DNA from: an uncultured bacterium
GTDB lineage: Bacteria; Bacteroidota; Bacteroidia; Bacteroidales; Bacteroidaceae
NCBI GenBank assembly: GCA_945829425.1
Contig: CALZUQ010000015.1
Coordinates: 1 to 51,427 of the forward strand
Direction of reading: 5' to 3'
Length of the DNA: 51,427 nt
A program made the position numbers and the translations under genes. Positions 15,272-25,632 of the stretch are shown here, in pieces. Position 1 is the first letter of the stretch. The number at the start of each line of letters is the position of its first letter. The notes beneath the pieces are model-generated. The model was not told the origin of the DNA, searched no databases, and saw only the letters and a program-made list of their open reading frames with translations.

Positions 15272-16249
15272 TTATTTTTTCAAGATGTTGCTTTCTCCGC
15301 TTGTGTTTACGTAGTTTTTCCAGTTGCTTTTCTTCGGCTTTATGGTTATTACGCCCGACTCTACGTCGTGAACATCGTCCTGATACTGTTTTAGAGCCAT
15401 GGAGATTACAGCTATGTAAACCTTCTTGTCTATGCCCTTTGTCTTCAGCCCGTCCTTAAGGATTATCGCCGAGGTGTCTATAACGTCGTCGACGGCTTTG
15501 ACGGTTTTTGTTACTGGTTTGAACGGGTGTTTATAAGCTATCTTCTTTGCTGTGTTCATGTGTCCCATGATAAGTCCGAGGAACTTGAAGAACAGGAAGA
15601 GAAGGAGGAGACACGAGAACGTAGTGCCCATGGCGAGGATTGTTATGGCGAAGCCGTGAGGGTCTTTCTCCTTGGTGTTTCTGATCTTGTCATTGGTGTA
15701 GGGCGTGTTCTCCTTGCTTGGCGTAACGGTTTCCGGTGTGCAGACCTTCCATATTGCTTTGCCGTCGCTTATGCGTGCGTATGACTCATTGCATTTCAGC
15801 GGTGGTATGCTTACAGAGTCTATGAGGTCAATGCCGTTGCCGTCGTATATGGCTATCCATGCCGCCTCGCCACGTTTCAATGGAGCGTTGAGATGCAGCG
15901 TGCCGTTGTTGGAGTTGCTGTTCAGGAAGAACAGTATGTGTTGGCGCGCGGTTATGACGGTACGTGGATCGTTGCTCGGAATCACAGACATCATTTTCTG
16001 TCGTTGTGGTGCGCTGAGGTTCTTGTTGAGCACAGCCTTGTCGGTAGCGATGTACATCCCTCGGATGTTCAGTGTGGAGTGAGAGACATTGCAAAGTTCG
16101 ATCCAGGCGTTGTTGTTTCCGAACTCGTCTTGAATGCTTGCCTCGTTGTGGCTCATCACCTCGTTGATTTTTATGCTCTTGGCACCTTGTGCGAAAGCGT
16201 TGTGTGATGCAACGGCAAGCATTGCAAGCAATAGTATCTTATTTTTCAT
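15272..16249 (-). CDS. Lamin-tail domain fused to OadG-type gamma subunit
   Basis: 325 residues. A signal peptide (1-20, ending AFAQ), then a lamin-tail-like domain (about 24-190; SIKINEVMSHN and AWIELCNVS are its first strands), then a membrane helix (about 200-228) and a basic cytoplasmic tail of about 100 residues. The helix region (GFAITILAMGTTFSCLL) resembles the small OadG/MmdD subunit that holds the decarboxylase complex together. So the subunit gains an exported domain whose ligand is unknown. I recall such fusions in other Bacteroidia, so this is probably lineage-typical. It comes 30 bases after the exchanger gene. Confidence 0.75.
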   Translation of the reverse strand: MKNKILLLAMLAVASHNAFAQGAKSIKINEVMSHNEASIQDEFGNNNAWIELCNVSHSTLNIRGMYIATDKAVLNKNLSAPQRQKMMSVIPSNDPRTVITARQHILFFLNSNSNNGTLHLNAPLKRGEAAWIAIYDGNGIDLIDSVSIPPLKCNESYARISDGKAIWKVCTPETVTPSKENTPYTNDKIRNTKEKDPHGFAITILAMGTTFSCLLLLFLFFKFLGLIMGHMNTAKKIAYKHPFKPVTKTVKAVDDVIDTSAIILKDGLKTKGIDKKVYIAVISMALKQYQDDVHDVESGVITIKPKKSNWKNYVNTSGESNILKK

Positions 16250-16279
16250 TGCTGTGAGATATTTGTGTGTTTTTGGTTT

Positions 16280-17971
16280 TTATCCGCAGAAGAAGAGTAT
16301 TATCAGCTGTGCGGTGAATATTCTCAGGAACATGGTGAGAGGATATACCGTAGAATAGCCTACTGCAGGGGCTTCCTTGCTGCATGAAGAGTTGGCGTAA
16401 GCCAGTGCTGGAGGGTCGGTGTAGGAACCGGCAATCATACCCATTATGGTGAAGTAGTTGAACTTGAACTTCATGCGTGCTATCGTGCCCACAATGAGTA
16501 TCGGAATTACGGTGATGAGGAATCCGCAGAGTACGTAGAGTATGCCGTCGCCGGCGATAACCGTGTTTACGAAGTTTGCTCCAGCCTTTATTCCAACGCT
16601 CGAAAGGAAGAGTACCAGTCCCACCTCGCGGAGCATGAGGTTTGCCGACGTCGTGGTGTATGTGACAAGATGCACCTTATATCCGAAACGTCCGATGAGG
16701 ATGGCTATGATGAGTGGGCCCCCGGCGATGCCGAGCTTCAGAGGCACGGGTATATTAGGTATGGCGAAAGGTATCGAACCGAATATTATACCTATCATGA
16801 TGCCTATGAAGATAGTGGCAATGTTAGGATGGTCAAGGCGTTTGATAGCGTTGCCTACAAGCGATGCAACGCGGTTTACTGATGTCTCGTCGCCAACGAC
16901 CATGATGCGGTCGCCCACCTGTAGGGCGAGGTTGCTGCTTGCGAAGAGGTCCATGCCTTGGCGTGTCACGCGTGTGACGTTTACACCGTAGACGCTTGAG
17001 AAGTGCATCTTTGCCAGTGTCTTGCCGTTTATCTCCGGCTTGGTGACGAGGATGCGCTTGCTGATCATTTGTTTAGTGGCTTCCTGCATCTTGAACTCCT
17101 CGACCTCTATCTTAGGACCTACGAATGCAATAATGGCTTCGGCGTCGGCTTCGGCGCATACGCAGTAAACCTTGTCGCCCTGCTCGAGCACGGTAGAACT
17201 TTTGGGCAGAATCAGCTCGTTGTTGCGGAGGATACGCGAGAAGACGAAGTCGCGCTTCATGAACTCGTGTATCTCAAGTATGGTATGTCCCGAAAGGTAT
17301 GAGTTGGAGACGAGAAGGTGCATAAGATATGGCTTGGCACTGGTGTTTGCGTTCTCCTTGGAGTCAAGGTCTTCCTCCTCCTTGTTCAGCTTCACCTTGC
17401 AGATATACCTTATTAATATAGTAGCACCGATGATACCTACCACACCGAGAGGGTATGCACAGGCATATCCGTTGGCGATGTCTGGTGCGCCGTTAGGGAA
17501 CATAGCGGCTAAAGCCTCGTTTGCGGCACCAAGTCCCGGGGTGTTTGTAACGGCACCGTAGAGCGTACCCACGAGCATCGGCAGGCTGGTGGGGTCTGTG
17601 GTGTCGAAGAAGATGTAATAGCATGCGAACATCACGATGATGTTGAGAAGAATCATGCTGCACGCCATGAGGTTCAGCTTCACACCGCCCTCCCTGAAGC
17701 TCTCGAAGAAACCGGGACCAACCTGCATGCCAATCATGAAAACAAACAGTATGAGTCCGAAATCCTGAACAAATGTGAGGATAGGCAGAGGGGCTGTAAG
17801 CCCGAAATGGCCTGCTGCAATGCCGGCGAAGAGAACGAAAGTAACTCCGAGGGCTATTCCTCCAATCTTCAGCTTTCCAAGGTAAACGCCTACAGCAATC
17901 ACTACGGCGTAGAGGAAAGCAATGTGTGCAATAGAATCAGTCTTTGTAAATAAGTCTATTATCCAGTCCAT
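16280..17971 (-). CDS. AspT-family (AAE) exchanger with two RCK_C domains
   Basis: 563 residues. Two membrane halves (about 1-195 and 380-563), each with several helices, flank a cytoplasmic middle of about 190 residues that looks like two TrkA_C/RCK_C units (near 210-290 and 295-375). [16 protein letters not shown] in the first half and [14 protein letters not shown] in the second are the paired family signatures. Known members are the Tetragenococcus aspartate:alanine antiporter AspT, E. coli YidE/YbjL and the corynebacterial succinate exporter SucE. Here, next to methylmalonyl-CoA genes, a dicarboxylate such as succinate or aspartate is a reasonable cargo, but that is inference. Confidence 0.85.
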   Translation of the reverse strand: MDWIIDLFTKTDSIAHIAFLYAVVIAVGVYLGKLKIGGIALGVTFVLFAGIAAGHFGLTAPLPILTFVQDFGLILFVFMIGMQVGPGFFESFREGGVKLNLMACSMILLNIIVMFACYYIFFDTTDPTSLPMLVGTLYGAVTNTPGLGAANEALAAMFPNGAPDIANGYACAYPLGVVGIIGATILIRYICKVKLNKEEEDLDSKENANTSAKPYLMHLLVSNSYLSGHTILEIHEFMKRDFVFSRILRNNELILPKSSTVLEQGDKVYCVCAEADAEAIIAFVGPKIEVEEFKMQEATKQMISKRILVTKPEINGKTLAKMHFSSVYGVNVTRVTRQGMDLFASSNLALQVGDRIMVVGDETSVNRVASLVGNAIKRLDHPNIATIFIGIMIGIIFGSIPFAIPNIPVPLKLGIAGGPLIIAILIGRFGYKVHLVTYTTTSANLMLREVGLVLFLSSVGIKAGANFVNTVIAGDGILYVLCGFLITVIPILIVGTIARMKFKFNYFTIMGMIAGSYTDPPALAYANSSCSKEAPAVGYSTVYPLTMFLRIFTAQLIILFFCG

Positions 17972-18040
17972 ATTTATTGATTAGTGCAAATAAAAGATAT
18001 GTTCGGGGGCTGTAGATGAAACGTTATGTGAAAAACGCTA

Positions 18041-18048
18041 CAAAGTTA
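18041..18048 (-). promoter_or_regulatory. Probable -7 element of the exchanger/decarboxylase operon
   Basis: On the minus strand TAACTTTG, an exact -7 match, 70 bases before the exchanger start at 17971. No clear TTG lies 19-22 bases upstream, so the -33 half is poor. Confidence 0.5.
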
Positions 18049-18137
18049 GCGAAAATATCAAGGAAAGAAGAATTTTTTCCTGATTTTTTCTCTTTTTTCA
18101 TTAAAGTTTTTTTATTTAAGATATTTTTATTTCCTTT

Positions 18138-18170
18138 TTTTGCTCGCTCAAAGTATTTTAAGTATTTTTG
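18138..18170 (+). promoter_or_regulatory. Promoter of mutAB
   Basis: TTTG (18138-18141), 21 bases, then TATTTTTG (18163-18170), in a very AT-rich divergent region. The start codon of mutA is at 18244, leaving a leader of about 65 bases. Confidence 0.65.
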
Positions 18171-18243
18171 CATGCTCATTATTATAATGATGCGAATTTT
18201 ATGCATTTATTTTCCATAATAACCATATAAACTTTAGCTAATC

Positions 18244-20097
18244 ATGAATAAGACCAACGAAAAACTTTTTCAGGAGTTCGTGGCACCAACCACACAGGAA
18301 TGGCTTGACAAAATTCAAGTGGACCTGAAGGGCGCTGACTTCCAGAAGCGCATGGTGTGGAGGACCAATGAGGGGTTTGATGTGCAGCCGTTCTACAGAC
18401 GCGAGGATGTAGAGAAACTGCAAACACCAGACGCTCTGCCAGGAGAGTTCCCATTTGTACGTGGAAACAAAAAGGCGGACAACGAATGGTATGTACGTCA
18501 GAACATCAAGGCACAGACACCTCAAGAAGCTAATGCCAAAGCTCTCGACGTATTGAACAAAGGTATTGACTCGCTCGGATTCAGAATACCTGGCGACGAG
18601 GTGAGCAAGGAATATGTCGAAGCACTCCTGAAGGACATAGCGTGCGACTGTATTGAGATAAACTTCACAACATGCAAACGCCACTCGGTAGAGCTGGCGC
18701 AAATCCTCGTAGCGTATTTCGAGGAGAAAGGTTATGACAAAGACCGCATAGTGGTGTCAATAGACTGGGACCCTATGGAAAAGACTGTAATGAAGGGAAA
18801 GAACGTCGATGCTCTCCTGCCGCTGGCAAAGCAGCTCATAGACACTGTAAAGGAATACAAGCACTTCAGGGTCATCGCCGTAAACGCCGTAGCACTGAAC
18901 AATGCAGGAGCGTACATTGTACAGGAACTGGGATATGCACTTGCTTGGGGAGCGGAATACATGCAGATGCTTGTTGACGAAGGCGTCGACGCTGCTGAGG
19001 CGGCAAGGCGTATAAAGTTCAACTTCGGCATCTCGGAGAACTATTTCATGGAGATTGCCAAGTTCCGTGCGGCACGACTGCTATGGGCAAAAATAGTAAA
19101 GGAATACCAGCCATGCTGTGACTGTGCATGCCGAATGATTGCCAACGCTGAGACAACACGTTATAACATGACGGTTTTCGACGCATATGTAAACCTCTTG
19201 CGCTCACAGACAGAGACAATGTCGGCGGCAATAGCTGGAGTACACTCCATTGTCGTGACACCGTTTGATGCGGCTTACGAGACACCTAACGACTTCTCAG
19301 AGCGCATAGCACGCAACCAGCAGCTACTACTGAAGGAAGAGAGTCATTTCGCTACAATAGTTGACCCGTCGGCAGGATCGTATTATATCGAGGAGCTGAC
19401 AGCGTCGCTCGCAAAGGAGGCATGGAAGATATTCCTCAACGTAGAGGAGCAGGGAGGATTCCTCTCTGCAGCAAAAGCGGGAACCATACAGGACGTCATA
19501 AACGCTACAAACGAGAAACGTCACCTGCACGCCGCACAGAGAAGGGAATTCATTCTCGGAACAAACCAGTTCCCGAACTTCACAGAGCAGAGCGACGGAA
19601 AAGAGCCGCTCGCACAGTGTTGCTGCTGCAAGAGCAACGACGCGCCGGAGTTCAAGGCGATTAACGCCACACGACTCGCTGCTGACTTCGAGAACCTGCG
19701 TCTCGCGACAGAGAAGTCAGGTAAGCAGCCTGTAGCTTTCATGCTGACAGTAGGAAACCTCGTATGGCGACAGGCGCGTGCACAGTTCTCTACGAACTTC
19801 TTCGCATGTGCAGGATATAAGGTCATAGACAACCTCGGTTTCAAGAGTGTTGAGGAAGGTGTGGACGCTGCACTACAGGCAGGAGCTGACATCATAGTGA
19901 TATGCTCAAGCGACGACGAATATGCAGAATATGCAGTGCCGGCATATAAATATCTTGACGGACGCGCACTATTCGTGGTGGCTGGTGCTCCTGCATGTGC
20001 CGAAGAACTCAAGGTTGCCGGAATAGAGCATTTTGTTCATGTGAAGGTTAACCAGCTCGAAACGCTGAAGATGTTTAACGAAAAACTCGGTATCTGA
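18244..20097 (+). CDS. mutA: MutA, methylmalonyl-CoA mutase small subunit
   Basis: 617 residues, typical for the beta (small) subunit. It carries the barrel fold of the mutase and a C-terminal cobalamin-binding-like fold, but no DxHxxG motif, as expected for the non-catalytic subunit. It pairs with MutB, which starts two bases after its stop, to interconvert succinyl-CoA and methylmalonyl-CoA in propionate formation. Odd points are the cysteine clusters CCDCAC (291-296) and CCCC (459-462), which lie on the non-catalytic subunit and could bind metal or form disulphides. The gene has its own promoter at 18138-18170. Confidence 0.95.
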   Translation: MNKTNEKLFQEFVAPTTQEWLDKIQVDLKGADFQKRMVWRTNEGFDVQPFYRREDVEKLQTPDALPGEFPFVRGNKKADNEWYVRQNIKAQTPQEANAKALDVLNKGIDSLGFRIPGDEVSKEYVEALLKDIACDCIEINFTTCKRHSVELAQILVAYFEEKGYDKDRIVVSIDWDPMEKTVMKGKNVDALLPLAKQLIDTVKEYKHFRVIAVNAVALNNAGAYIVQELGYALAWGAEYMQMLVDEGVDAAEAARRIKFNFGISENYFMEIAKFRAARLLWAKIVKEYQPCCDCACRMIANAETTRYNMTVFDAYVNLLRSQTETMSAAIAGVHSIVVTPFDAAYETPNDFSERIARNQQLLLKEESHFATIVDPSAGSYYIEELTASLAKEAWKIFLNVEEQGGFLSAAKAGTIQDVINATNEKRHLHAAQRREFILGTNQFPNFTEQSDGKEPLAQCCCCKSNDAPEFKAINATRLAADFENLRLATEKSGKQPVAFMLTVGNLVWRQARAQFSTNFFACAGYKVIDNLGFKSVEEGVDAALQAGADIIVICSSDDEYAEYAVPAYKYLDGRALFVVAGAPACAEELKVAGIEHFVHVKVNQLETLKMFNEKLGI

Positions 20098-20099
20098 TT

Positions 20100-22250
20100 A
20101 TGGCAAGAAAAGATTTTAAAAATGTTGATATCTTTGCTGGTATCGAGAAAAAGAACGGTCTCGACTGGCAGAAGGAAAATAACATACAGTATGTCTGGAA
20201 GACTCCAGAACTTATCGATGTAAAACCTGTTTATACCAAAGAAGACCTGGAAGGCATGGAGCATCTCGACTTTGCGGCAGGTATCCCTCCATTCCTACGT
20301 GGCCCATACTCCATGATGTATCCTTTCCGTCCTTGGACGATACGTCAGTATGCCGGATTCTCGACTGCCGAGGAGTCTAACGCTTTCTACCGCCGTAACC
20401 TTGCTTCAGGTCAGAAAGGACTCTCTGTGGCGTTTGACCTGCCTACTCACCGTGGCTACGACCCGGACAACCAGCGAGTAATAGGCGATGTGGGAAAAGC
20501 GGGAGTTTCTATATGTTCCGTGGAGAACATGAAGGTACTCTTCGACGGTATTCCTCTCAACAAGATGTCTGTCTCCATGACCATGAACGGTGCCGTGCTG
20601 CCGATTATGGCATTCTATATTGTGGCAGGTCTGGAGCAGGGCGCAAAGCTCGAGGAAATGGCGGGAACGATACAGAACGATATCCTCAAGGAGTTCATGG
20701 TGCGTAACACATATATCTATCCGCCGTCGTTCTCAATGAAAATAATCGCTGACATCTTTGAATATACTTCAAAGTATATGCCAAAGTTCAACAGCATATC
20801 AATCTCTGGATACCACATGCAGGAAGCGGGAGCAACAGCGGACATTGAGCTGGCATACACATTAGCTGACGGCATGGACTATCTCCGTGCCGGAGTGAAT
20901 GCAGGAATAGATATCGACGCCTTCGCTCCTCGCCTCTCGTTCTTTTGGGCAATAGGAATGAACCACTTCATGGAGATTGCTAAGATGCGTGCAGGACGTC
21001 TGCTATGGGCGAAGATTGTCAAGAGCTTCGGAGCGAAGAACCCGAAGTCTATGGCGTTACGTACTCACTCCCAGACATCCGGATGGTCGCTGACAGAGCA
21101 AGACCCGTTCAACAACGTCGGAAGAACATGTATTGAGGCTATGGCAGCAGTACTCGGACATACCCAGTCGCTGCATACCAACTCCCTCGACGAGGCAATA
21201 GCTCTGCCTACAGACTTCTCAGCACGTATTGCACGTAACACGCAGATATACATACAGAACGAGACAAAGGTATGTAAGGAGATTGACCCATGGGCTGGAT
21301 CATATTACGTTGAGAGCCTGACACAGGAACTCGTAGACAAGGCGTGGGAGCACATACAGGAGATAGAGAAACTTGGTGGCATGGCAAAAGCTATAGAGAC
21401 TGGAGTTCCGAAGATGCGTATTGAGGAGGCGGCAGCGCGTACTCAGGCACGTATTGACTCGGGAGCACAGACGATTGTCGGCACGAACAAGTACCGCCTT
21501 GACCACGAAGATCCTATCGATATCCTGGAGGTAGACAATACTGCTGTGCGTCTGCAGCAGGAGGAGGCTATACGTGAGCTGAAGGCTAAACGTGATAACG
21601 AGGCATGCAAGAAGGCGCTTGCAGCACTTACGGAAGTAGTGCGGACAGGAAACGGAAACCTCCTTGAGGCTGCCGTAGAGTGTGCAAAGTTGCGTTGTAC
21701 TTTGGGTGAGATAAGTGATGCTTGTGAAGTTGTTGTAGGGAGATATAAAGCTGTGATACGTACTATTTCAGGCGTGTATTCTTCTGAATATAAGAAGGAC
21801 AGCCAGTTTGAGGAAGCAATACGTCTGACAAACGAGTTTGCTGAAAAAGAGGGTCGCCGCCCACGTATATTCATCGCAAAGATGGGACAGGACGGACACG
21901 ACCGTGGTGCTAAGGTGGTTGCTACAGGATATGCCGACTGCGGATATGACGTTGACATGGGACCGCTCTTCCAGACACCGGCAGAGGCTGCTCGTGAGGC
22001 TGTGGAGAACGACGTACATATCATTGGCGTTTCTTCGCTTGCGGCAGGTCACAAGACGCTGATTCCTCAGCTCTTCGAAGAACTGAAGAAACTCGGACGT
22101 GAGGACATCATGGTCGTTGCCGGTGGCGTAATACCTGCTCAGGATTATGACTTCCTGTACAAGGCTGGCGTAGCTGCAATATTCGGACCGGGCACATCTG
22201 TGGCTTACTCGGCTGCTACGATGATGAAGATTCTCATGGATCAGGATTAA
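20100..22250 (+). CDS. mutB: MutB, methylmalonyl-CoA mutase large subunit
   Basis: 716 residues, the catalytic alpha subunit. The barrel carries conserved stretches such as [11 protein letters not shown] and [16 protein letters not shown]. The C-terminal cobalamin domain has DGHDRG with His600, the lower axial ligand of the cobalt, and the later segments GVSSLAAGH and GGVIPAQDY. It needs adenosylcobalamin. It forms a heterodimer with MutA, whose gene ends two bases upstream. No epimerase gene, which the pathway needs for R/S-methylmalonyl-CoA, is in the window. Confidence 0.97.
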   Translation: MARKDFKNVDIFAGIEKKNGLDWQKENNIQYVWKTPELIDVKPVYTKEDLEGMEHLDFAAGIPPFLRGPYSMMYPFRPWTIRQYAGFSTAEESNAFYRRNLASGQKGLSVAFDLPTHRGYDPDNQRVIGDVGKAGVSICSVENMKVLFDGIPLNKMSVSMTMNGAVLPIMAFYIVAGLEQGAKLEEMAGTIQNDILKEFMVRNTYIYPPSFSMKIIADIFEYTSKYMPKFNSISISGYHMQEAGATADIELAYTLADGMDYLRAGVNAGIDIDAFAPRLSFFWAIGMNHFMEIAKMRAGRLLWAKIVKSFGAKNPKSMALRTHSQTSGWSLTEQDPFNNVGRTCIEAMAAVLGHTQSLHTNSLDEAIALPTDFSARIARNTQIYIQNETKVCKEIDPWAGSYYVESLTQELVDKAWEHIQEIEKLGGMAKAIETGVPKMRIEEAAARTQARIDSGAQTIVGTNKYRLDHEDPIDILEVDNTAVRLQQEEAIRELKAKRDNEACKKALAALTEVVRTGNGNLLEAAVECAKLRCTLGEISDACEVVVGRYKAVIRTISGVYSSEYKKDSQFEEAIRLTNEFAEKEGRRPRIFIAKMGQDGHDRGAKVVATGYADCGYDVDMGPLFQTPAEAAREAVENDVHIIGVSSLAAGHKTLIPQLFEELKKLGREDIMVVAGGVIPAQDYDFLYKAGVAAIFGPGTSVAYSAATMMKILMDQD

Positions 22251-22298
22251 TCCTGTTGGTGTTATGACGCTGGCAGATGTCCTGATGTGATACGAAAA

Positions 22299-22334
22299 GC
22301 GGATAGTGTGTCTCGTGGAAGACACGCTATCCGC
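22299..22334 (+). terminator. Stem-loop after mutB
   Basis: A 15-bp stem (22299-22313 with 22320-22334, one G.T pair) and a 6-base loop lie 48 bases after the mutB stop. It lacks a T run, so it may be an RNA-stabilising hairpin or an imperfect terminator before sppA. Confidence 0.5.
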
Positions 22335-22373
22335 AATACTAATATTAATCATAAATATTCTACACCTGCGCTT

Positions 22374-24167
22374 ATGAAGGATTTTTTTAAAAATATCTTA
22401 GCCACTGTATTTGGCTTCTTCCTGTCTATCGGCATTGCTATAGCATTTCTGATTTTCAGCTTGATAGGGACGATTGTCTCAAGTTCTTCTGTACCTGAGA
22501 TAGAAGACAATTCGGTGTTAGTCCTCAACCTTGAGGGAGAGATAACGGAGAAAGGCTCGAACGACCCTTTTCAGGCTTTGCTGGGAAGCAATTTCGCCTC
22601 CGTTGGGCTTAACGACATACTTGCATCCATAGAAAAGGCTAAGGAAAACAGTAAAATAAAAGGTATATACATAAAGTCAGGACTCTTTGCCAGTGATTAC
22701 GCAACACTGCAGGAAATAAGAGAGAAACTCGCTGACTTCAAGAAATCTGGGAAATGGATCATTGCGTATTCTGATATGTATATGCAGGGAGGATATTACA
22801 TAGCTTCTGTTGCTGATCAGGTGTACATCAATCCACAGGGAAGAATGATGTGGCAGGGTATTGGGGCGCAGCCGACGTTCTATAAAGACCTTCTGGAAAA
22901 GGTGGGTATGAAATTCACCGTTGTGAAAGTAGGTACATATAAAAGCGCAACAGAGACATTTACAGAGGAGAAAATGAGCGAAGCAAGCCGTGAGCAGGTG
23001 ACGCAGTATATTAACGGAATATGGGACAACGTTCTGACTGGAGTTTCTACATCACGAAAGATTTCTAAAGAGACGCTTAACAAGTATGCTGACGGAATCG
23101 TGATGCTCGAGACGGCTGAACAATTGAAAAGCAAGAATCTCGTTGACGGACTGCTTTACGCAGACGAGGTTAAGGCGGCGATAAGGAAAAAATTGAACAT
23201 AGACGAGGACGACGACATAAAGACTGTATCTGTTGAAGGAATGAAAACCGTGTCGGTGGAAAAAGGAAAATACTCAAATGAAGGTAAGAAAATTGCGGTC
23301 TATTATTGTGAGGGCGATATCATAATGGACGAGACAACGGGATTCGCTGCGACTTCGGCATCGAATATAGTTGCGAATAATGTATGCCGTGACATTGAAG
23401 AGCTAACAAAAGACGATGATATAAAGGCGGTCGTAATACGTATTAATTCAGGAGGTGGTGACGCATACGCATCTGAGCAGTTGTGGCGTTCTATATCAAA
23501 CCTTAAGAAAGAAAAACCGGTTGTCGTGTCTATGGGAGGAGCGGCAGCGTCAGGAGGATATTACATGGCGTGCAACGCTTCATGGATTGTAGCTGAGCCT
23601 ACTACGCTGACTGGCTCTATAGGTATTTTCGGAATGTTCCCTGACATGACAAACCTCATGACACAGAAACTTGGAATACGTTATGATGAGGTGAAGACAA
23701 ATAAAAACTCTACATTCTCTCCTGCTGCCATAGCAAGACCTCTTAACAATGAGGAACTGGCATATATGCAGGAGTATATAAATAATGGGTATTATACGTT
23801 CAAAAAACGTGTCGCCGATGGAAGAAAAATGTCTTTAGAGGAGGTAGAGCGGATTGCTCAGGGACGAGTATGGCTCGGACAAGACGCAAAGAAAATAAAG
23901 CTTGTTGACGAACTAGGAACGTTGGACAAGGCGATAGCAAAGGCTGCGCAGTTGGCGAAAACGGAAAAGTATAATATAAAGGAATATCCTAACGAGAAGG
24001 ACTTCGCCGAGAAACTGCTTGAGAAGACAGCAGGAAATGGCGGGGAACTCGATGCACAGTTGCGCGTGGTTCTCGGAGCATATTACGAACCTTTTGTCCT
24101 GGTTAGGACAATGAAAGAACAATCGCCTGTGCAGGCTCGTGTTCCTTTCATACTAAATATTAAATAA
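22374..24167 (+). CDS. sppA: SppA, signal peptide peptidase (67-kDa type)
   Basis: A membrane serine protease that degrades cleaved signal peptides. 597 residues from the ATG at 22374; the longer frame begins inside the stem-loop after mutB. It has one N-terminal membrane helix (about 9-33) and two tandem ClpP-like S49 domains. The catalytic pair is visible: general base Lys190 (VGTYKSATETF) and nucleophile Ser393 (GGAAASGGYYMA), matching the two-domain E. coli type. It acts at the outer face of the inner membrane. It lies in one strand with mutB, lpxK and thiL, but with gaps of 88 to about 200 bases, so it is not tightly linked. Confidence 0.95.
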   Translation: MKDFFKNILATVFGFFLSIGIAIAFLIFSLIGTIVSSSSVPEIEDNSVLVLNLEGEITEKGSNDPFQALLGSNFASVGLNDILASIEKAKENSKIKGIYIKSGLFASDYATLQEIREKLADFKKSGKWIIAYSDMYMQGGYYIASVADQVYINPQGRMMWQGIGAQPTFYKDLLEKVGMKFTVVKVGTYKSATETFTEEKMSEASREQVTQYINGIWDNVLTGVSTSRKISKETLNKYADGIVMLETAEQLKSKNLVDGLLYADEVKAAIRKKLNIDEDDDIKTVSVEGMKTVSVEKGKYSNEGKKIAVYYCEGDIIMDETTGFAATSASNIVANNVCRDIEELTKDDDIKAVVIRINSGGGDAYASEQLWRSISNLKKEKPVVVSMGGAAASGGYYMACNASWIVAEPTTLTGSIGIFGMFPDMTNLMTQKLGIRYDEVKTNKNSTFSPAAIARPLNNEELAYMQEYINNGYYTFKKRVADGRKMSLEEVERIAQGRVWLGQDAKKIKLVDELGTLDKAIAKAAQLAKTEKYNIKEYPNEKDFAEKLLEKTAGNGGELDAQLRVVLGAYYEPFVLVRTMKEQSPVQARVPFILNIK

Positions 24168-24255
24168 GGTGGCGGTTAAAAAACGCCATAAGCGTAATGA
24201 CAAAAATATGGCAGGGTAGGGCAAACCAATCCCTGCCAATATAAAACAAAAGATT

Positions 24256-25425
24256 TTGGAAGGCGATTTCATCAAGATAAATAAATATTTGTTGCCATTG
24301 GCGTTTCTATATGGCTTGATTGTGCGTTTCAGGAATTTCCTTTTTGATGCAGGTGTATTGAAAAGCAGAAGTTTCTCCATACCTGTCATATCAGTAGGTA
24401 ATATAACAGTAGGAGGGGCGGGGAAAACACCTCATGTAGAATACCTTATACGACTGCTTGCTGACAACTATCAGGTTGCAGTTCTCAGCAGAGGCTATAA
24501 ACGCAAGACAAGGGGGTACTTGCTCGCTCAACCGGGCGCAACGTCGGAACATATTGGTGACGAACCATATCAGATGTACTCAAAGTATGGAGAGAAAATT
24601 TACGTCGCAGTAAATGCTGACCGTTGCAAGGGGATTGAAATGCTTCAGAAGGAAAAGAAAACATCCGATGTAGATGTTATACTTCTTGACGACGCATACC
24701 AACACAGGTATGTAAAACCAGGCGTAAACATACTGCTTATAGATTATCACAGACTTATCGTCTATGACAAAATGCTACCTTCGGGATGTCTGAGGGAACC
24801 AAAAGAAGGAAAAGGTAGGGCTGATGTCGTAATTGTGACGAAATGCCCAGTTGACCTCAGACCTATGGATTATAGGGTACTTACAAAGGCTCTCGGACTT
24901 TATCCTTACCAGAAGCTCTTTTTCACTACAATACAATATGAGGAACTCACTCCGGTGTTCCCTGAGGCTGCTACATTTCACATGAAAGACCTTACGCCAC
25001 AGCATAATGTCATTGTTCTTACTGGTATAGCTTCACCTAAACATCTTCTCCTCGACCTCAAGAGGTTTACAGAGAATATTTCTCCTCTCTCATTCTCCGA
25101 TCATCATGTTTTCAAAGAGAAAGACGTTTCACGTCTTAATAATCTTTTTGACTCGCTCGGAGAGAAGAAAGTAATTATAACGACAGAAAAGGATGCTGCA
25201 AGACTGAAGAATACAGACGGAATGAGTAACGATGTGCGCAAACACATTTATGCTTTGCCTATCTCTGTCGCTTTCATGCTCGATCAGAAAGAACAATTCG
25301 ACAAATTCATCTGTGGATATGTGCAGACAAACTCCAAAAACTCAATCTTGGCAAAGGACACCAGTACAGAGGAGAAAAACACTACAAAAACACAACAGAA
25401 AGAACAAAGGAAAATAACATTCTGA
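24256..25425 (+). CDS. lpxK: LpxK, tetraacyldisaccharide 4'-kinase
   Basis: Phosphorylates the 4' position of the lipid A precursor at the inner membrane. 389 residues. A short N-terminal hydrophobic helix (about 10-27), then the P-loop VGNITVGGAGKTPH, then LLDDAYQHR with the acidic pair. The start is a TTG at 24256; I see no better ATG that keeps the N-terminal helix. The C-terminal 40 residues are Gln/Lys/Thr-rich and probably disordered. It follows sppA by 88 bases. A short inverted repeat (arms 24210-24216 and 24231-24237) lies in that gap. Confidence 0.93.
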   Translation: MEGDFIKINKYLLPLAFLYGLIVRFRNFLFDAGVLKSRSFSIPVISVGNITVGGAGKTPHVEYLIRLLADNYQVAVLSRGYKRKTRGYLLAQPGATSEHIGDEPYQMYSKYGEKIYVAVNADRCKGIEMLQKEKKTSDVDVILLDDAYQHRYVKPGVNILLIDYHRLIVYDKMLPSGCLREPKEGKGRADVVIVTKCPVDLRPMDYRVLTKALGLYPYQKLFFTTIQYEELTPVFPEAATFHMKDLTPQHNVIVLTGIASPKHLLLDLKRFTENISPLSFSDHHVFKEKDVSRLNNLFDSLGEKKVIITTEKDAARLKNTDGMSNDVRKHIYALPISVAFMLDQKEQFDKFICGYVQTNSKNSILAKDTSTEEKNTTKTQQKEQRKITF

Positions 25426-25632
25426 AATATTGTTATTAATATCTATCCTTGAAACAATTCATTAAGGCAACCTTTTCATCGTATTAAGACAGTCCTATCC
25501 TCGTCTTTAGTATTAAGGCATTCCTACTTTATATTAAAACATTCTTAATCTGGTTTTAAGCCAATCCCCACTTGTAAAGATTAGTTTTCATAAGTAATGT
25601 TATAACTCACTTCAATAATAAAATATAAAAAG
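25426..25632. repeat. Degenerate ATTAAG repeats between lpxK and thiL
   Basis: 207 bases without a gene. Similar ATTAAG(G/A)CA motifs recur at about 25461, 25483, 25512 and 25533, spaced 21-29 bases apart, the last as ATTAAAACA. I cannot tell whether these are protein sites or remnants of a tandem repeat. No convincing -7 box is visible. Confidence 0.45.

Noticed and set aside
18244..20097. Damaged cobalamin site in MutA
   Set aside because: The absence of DxHxxG is normal for the small, non-catalytic subunit.
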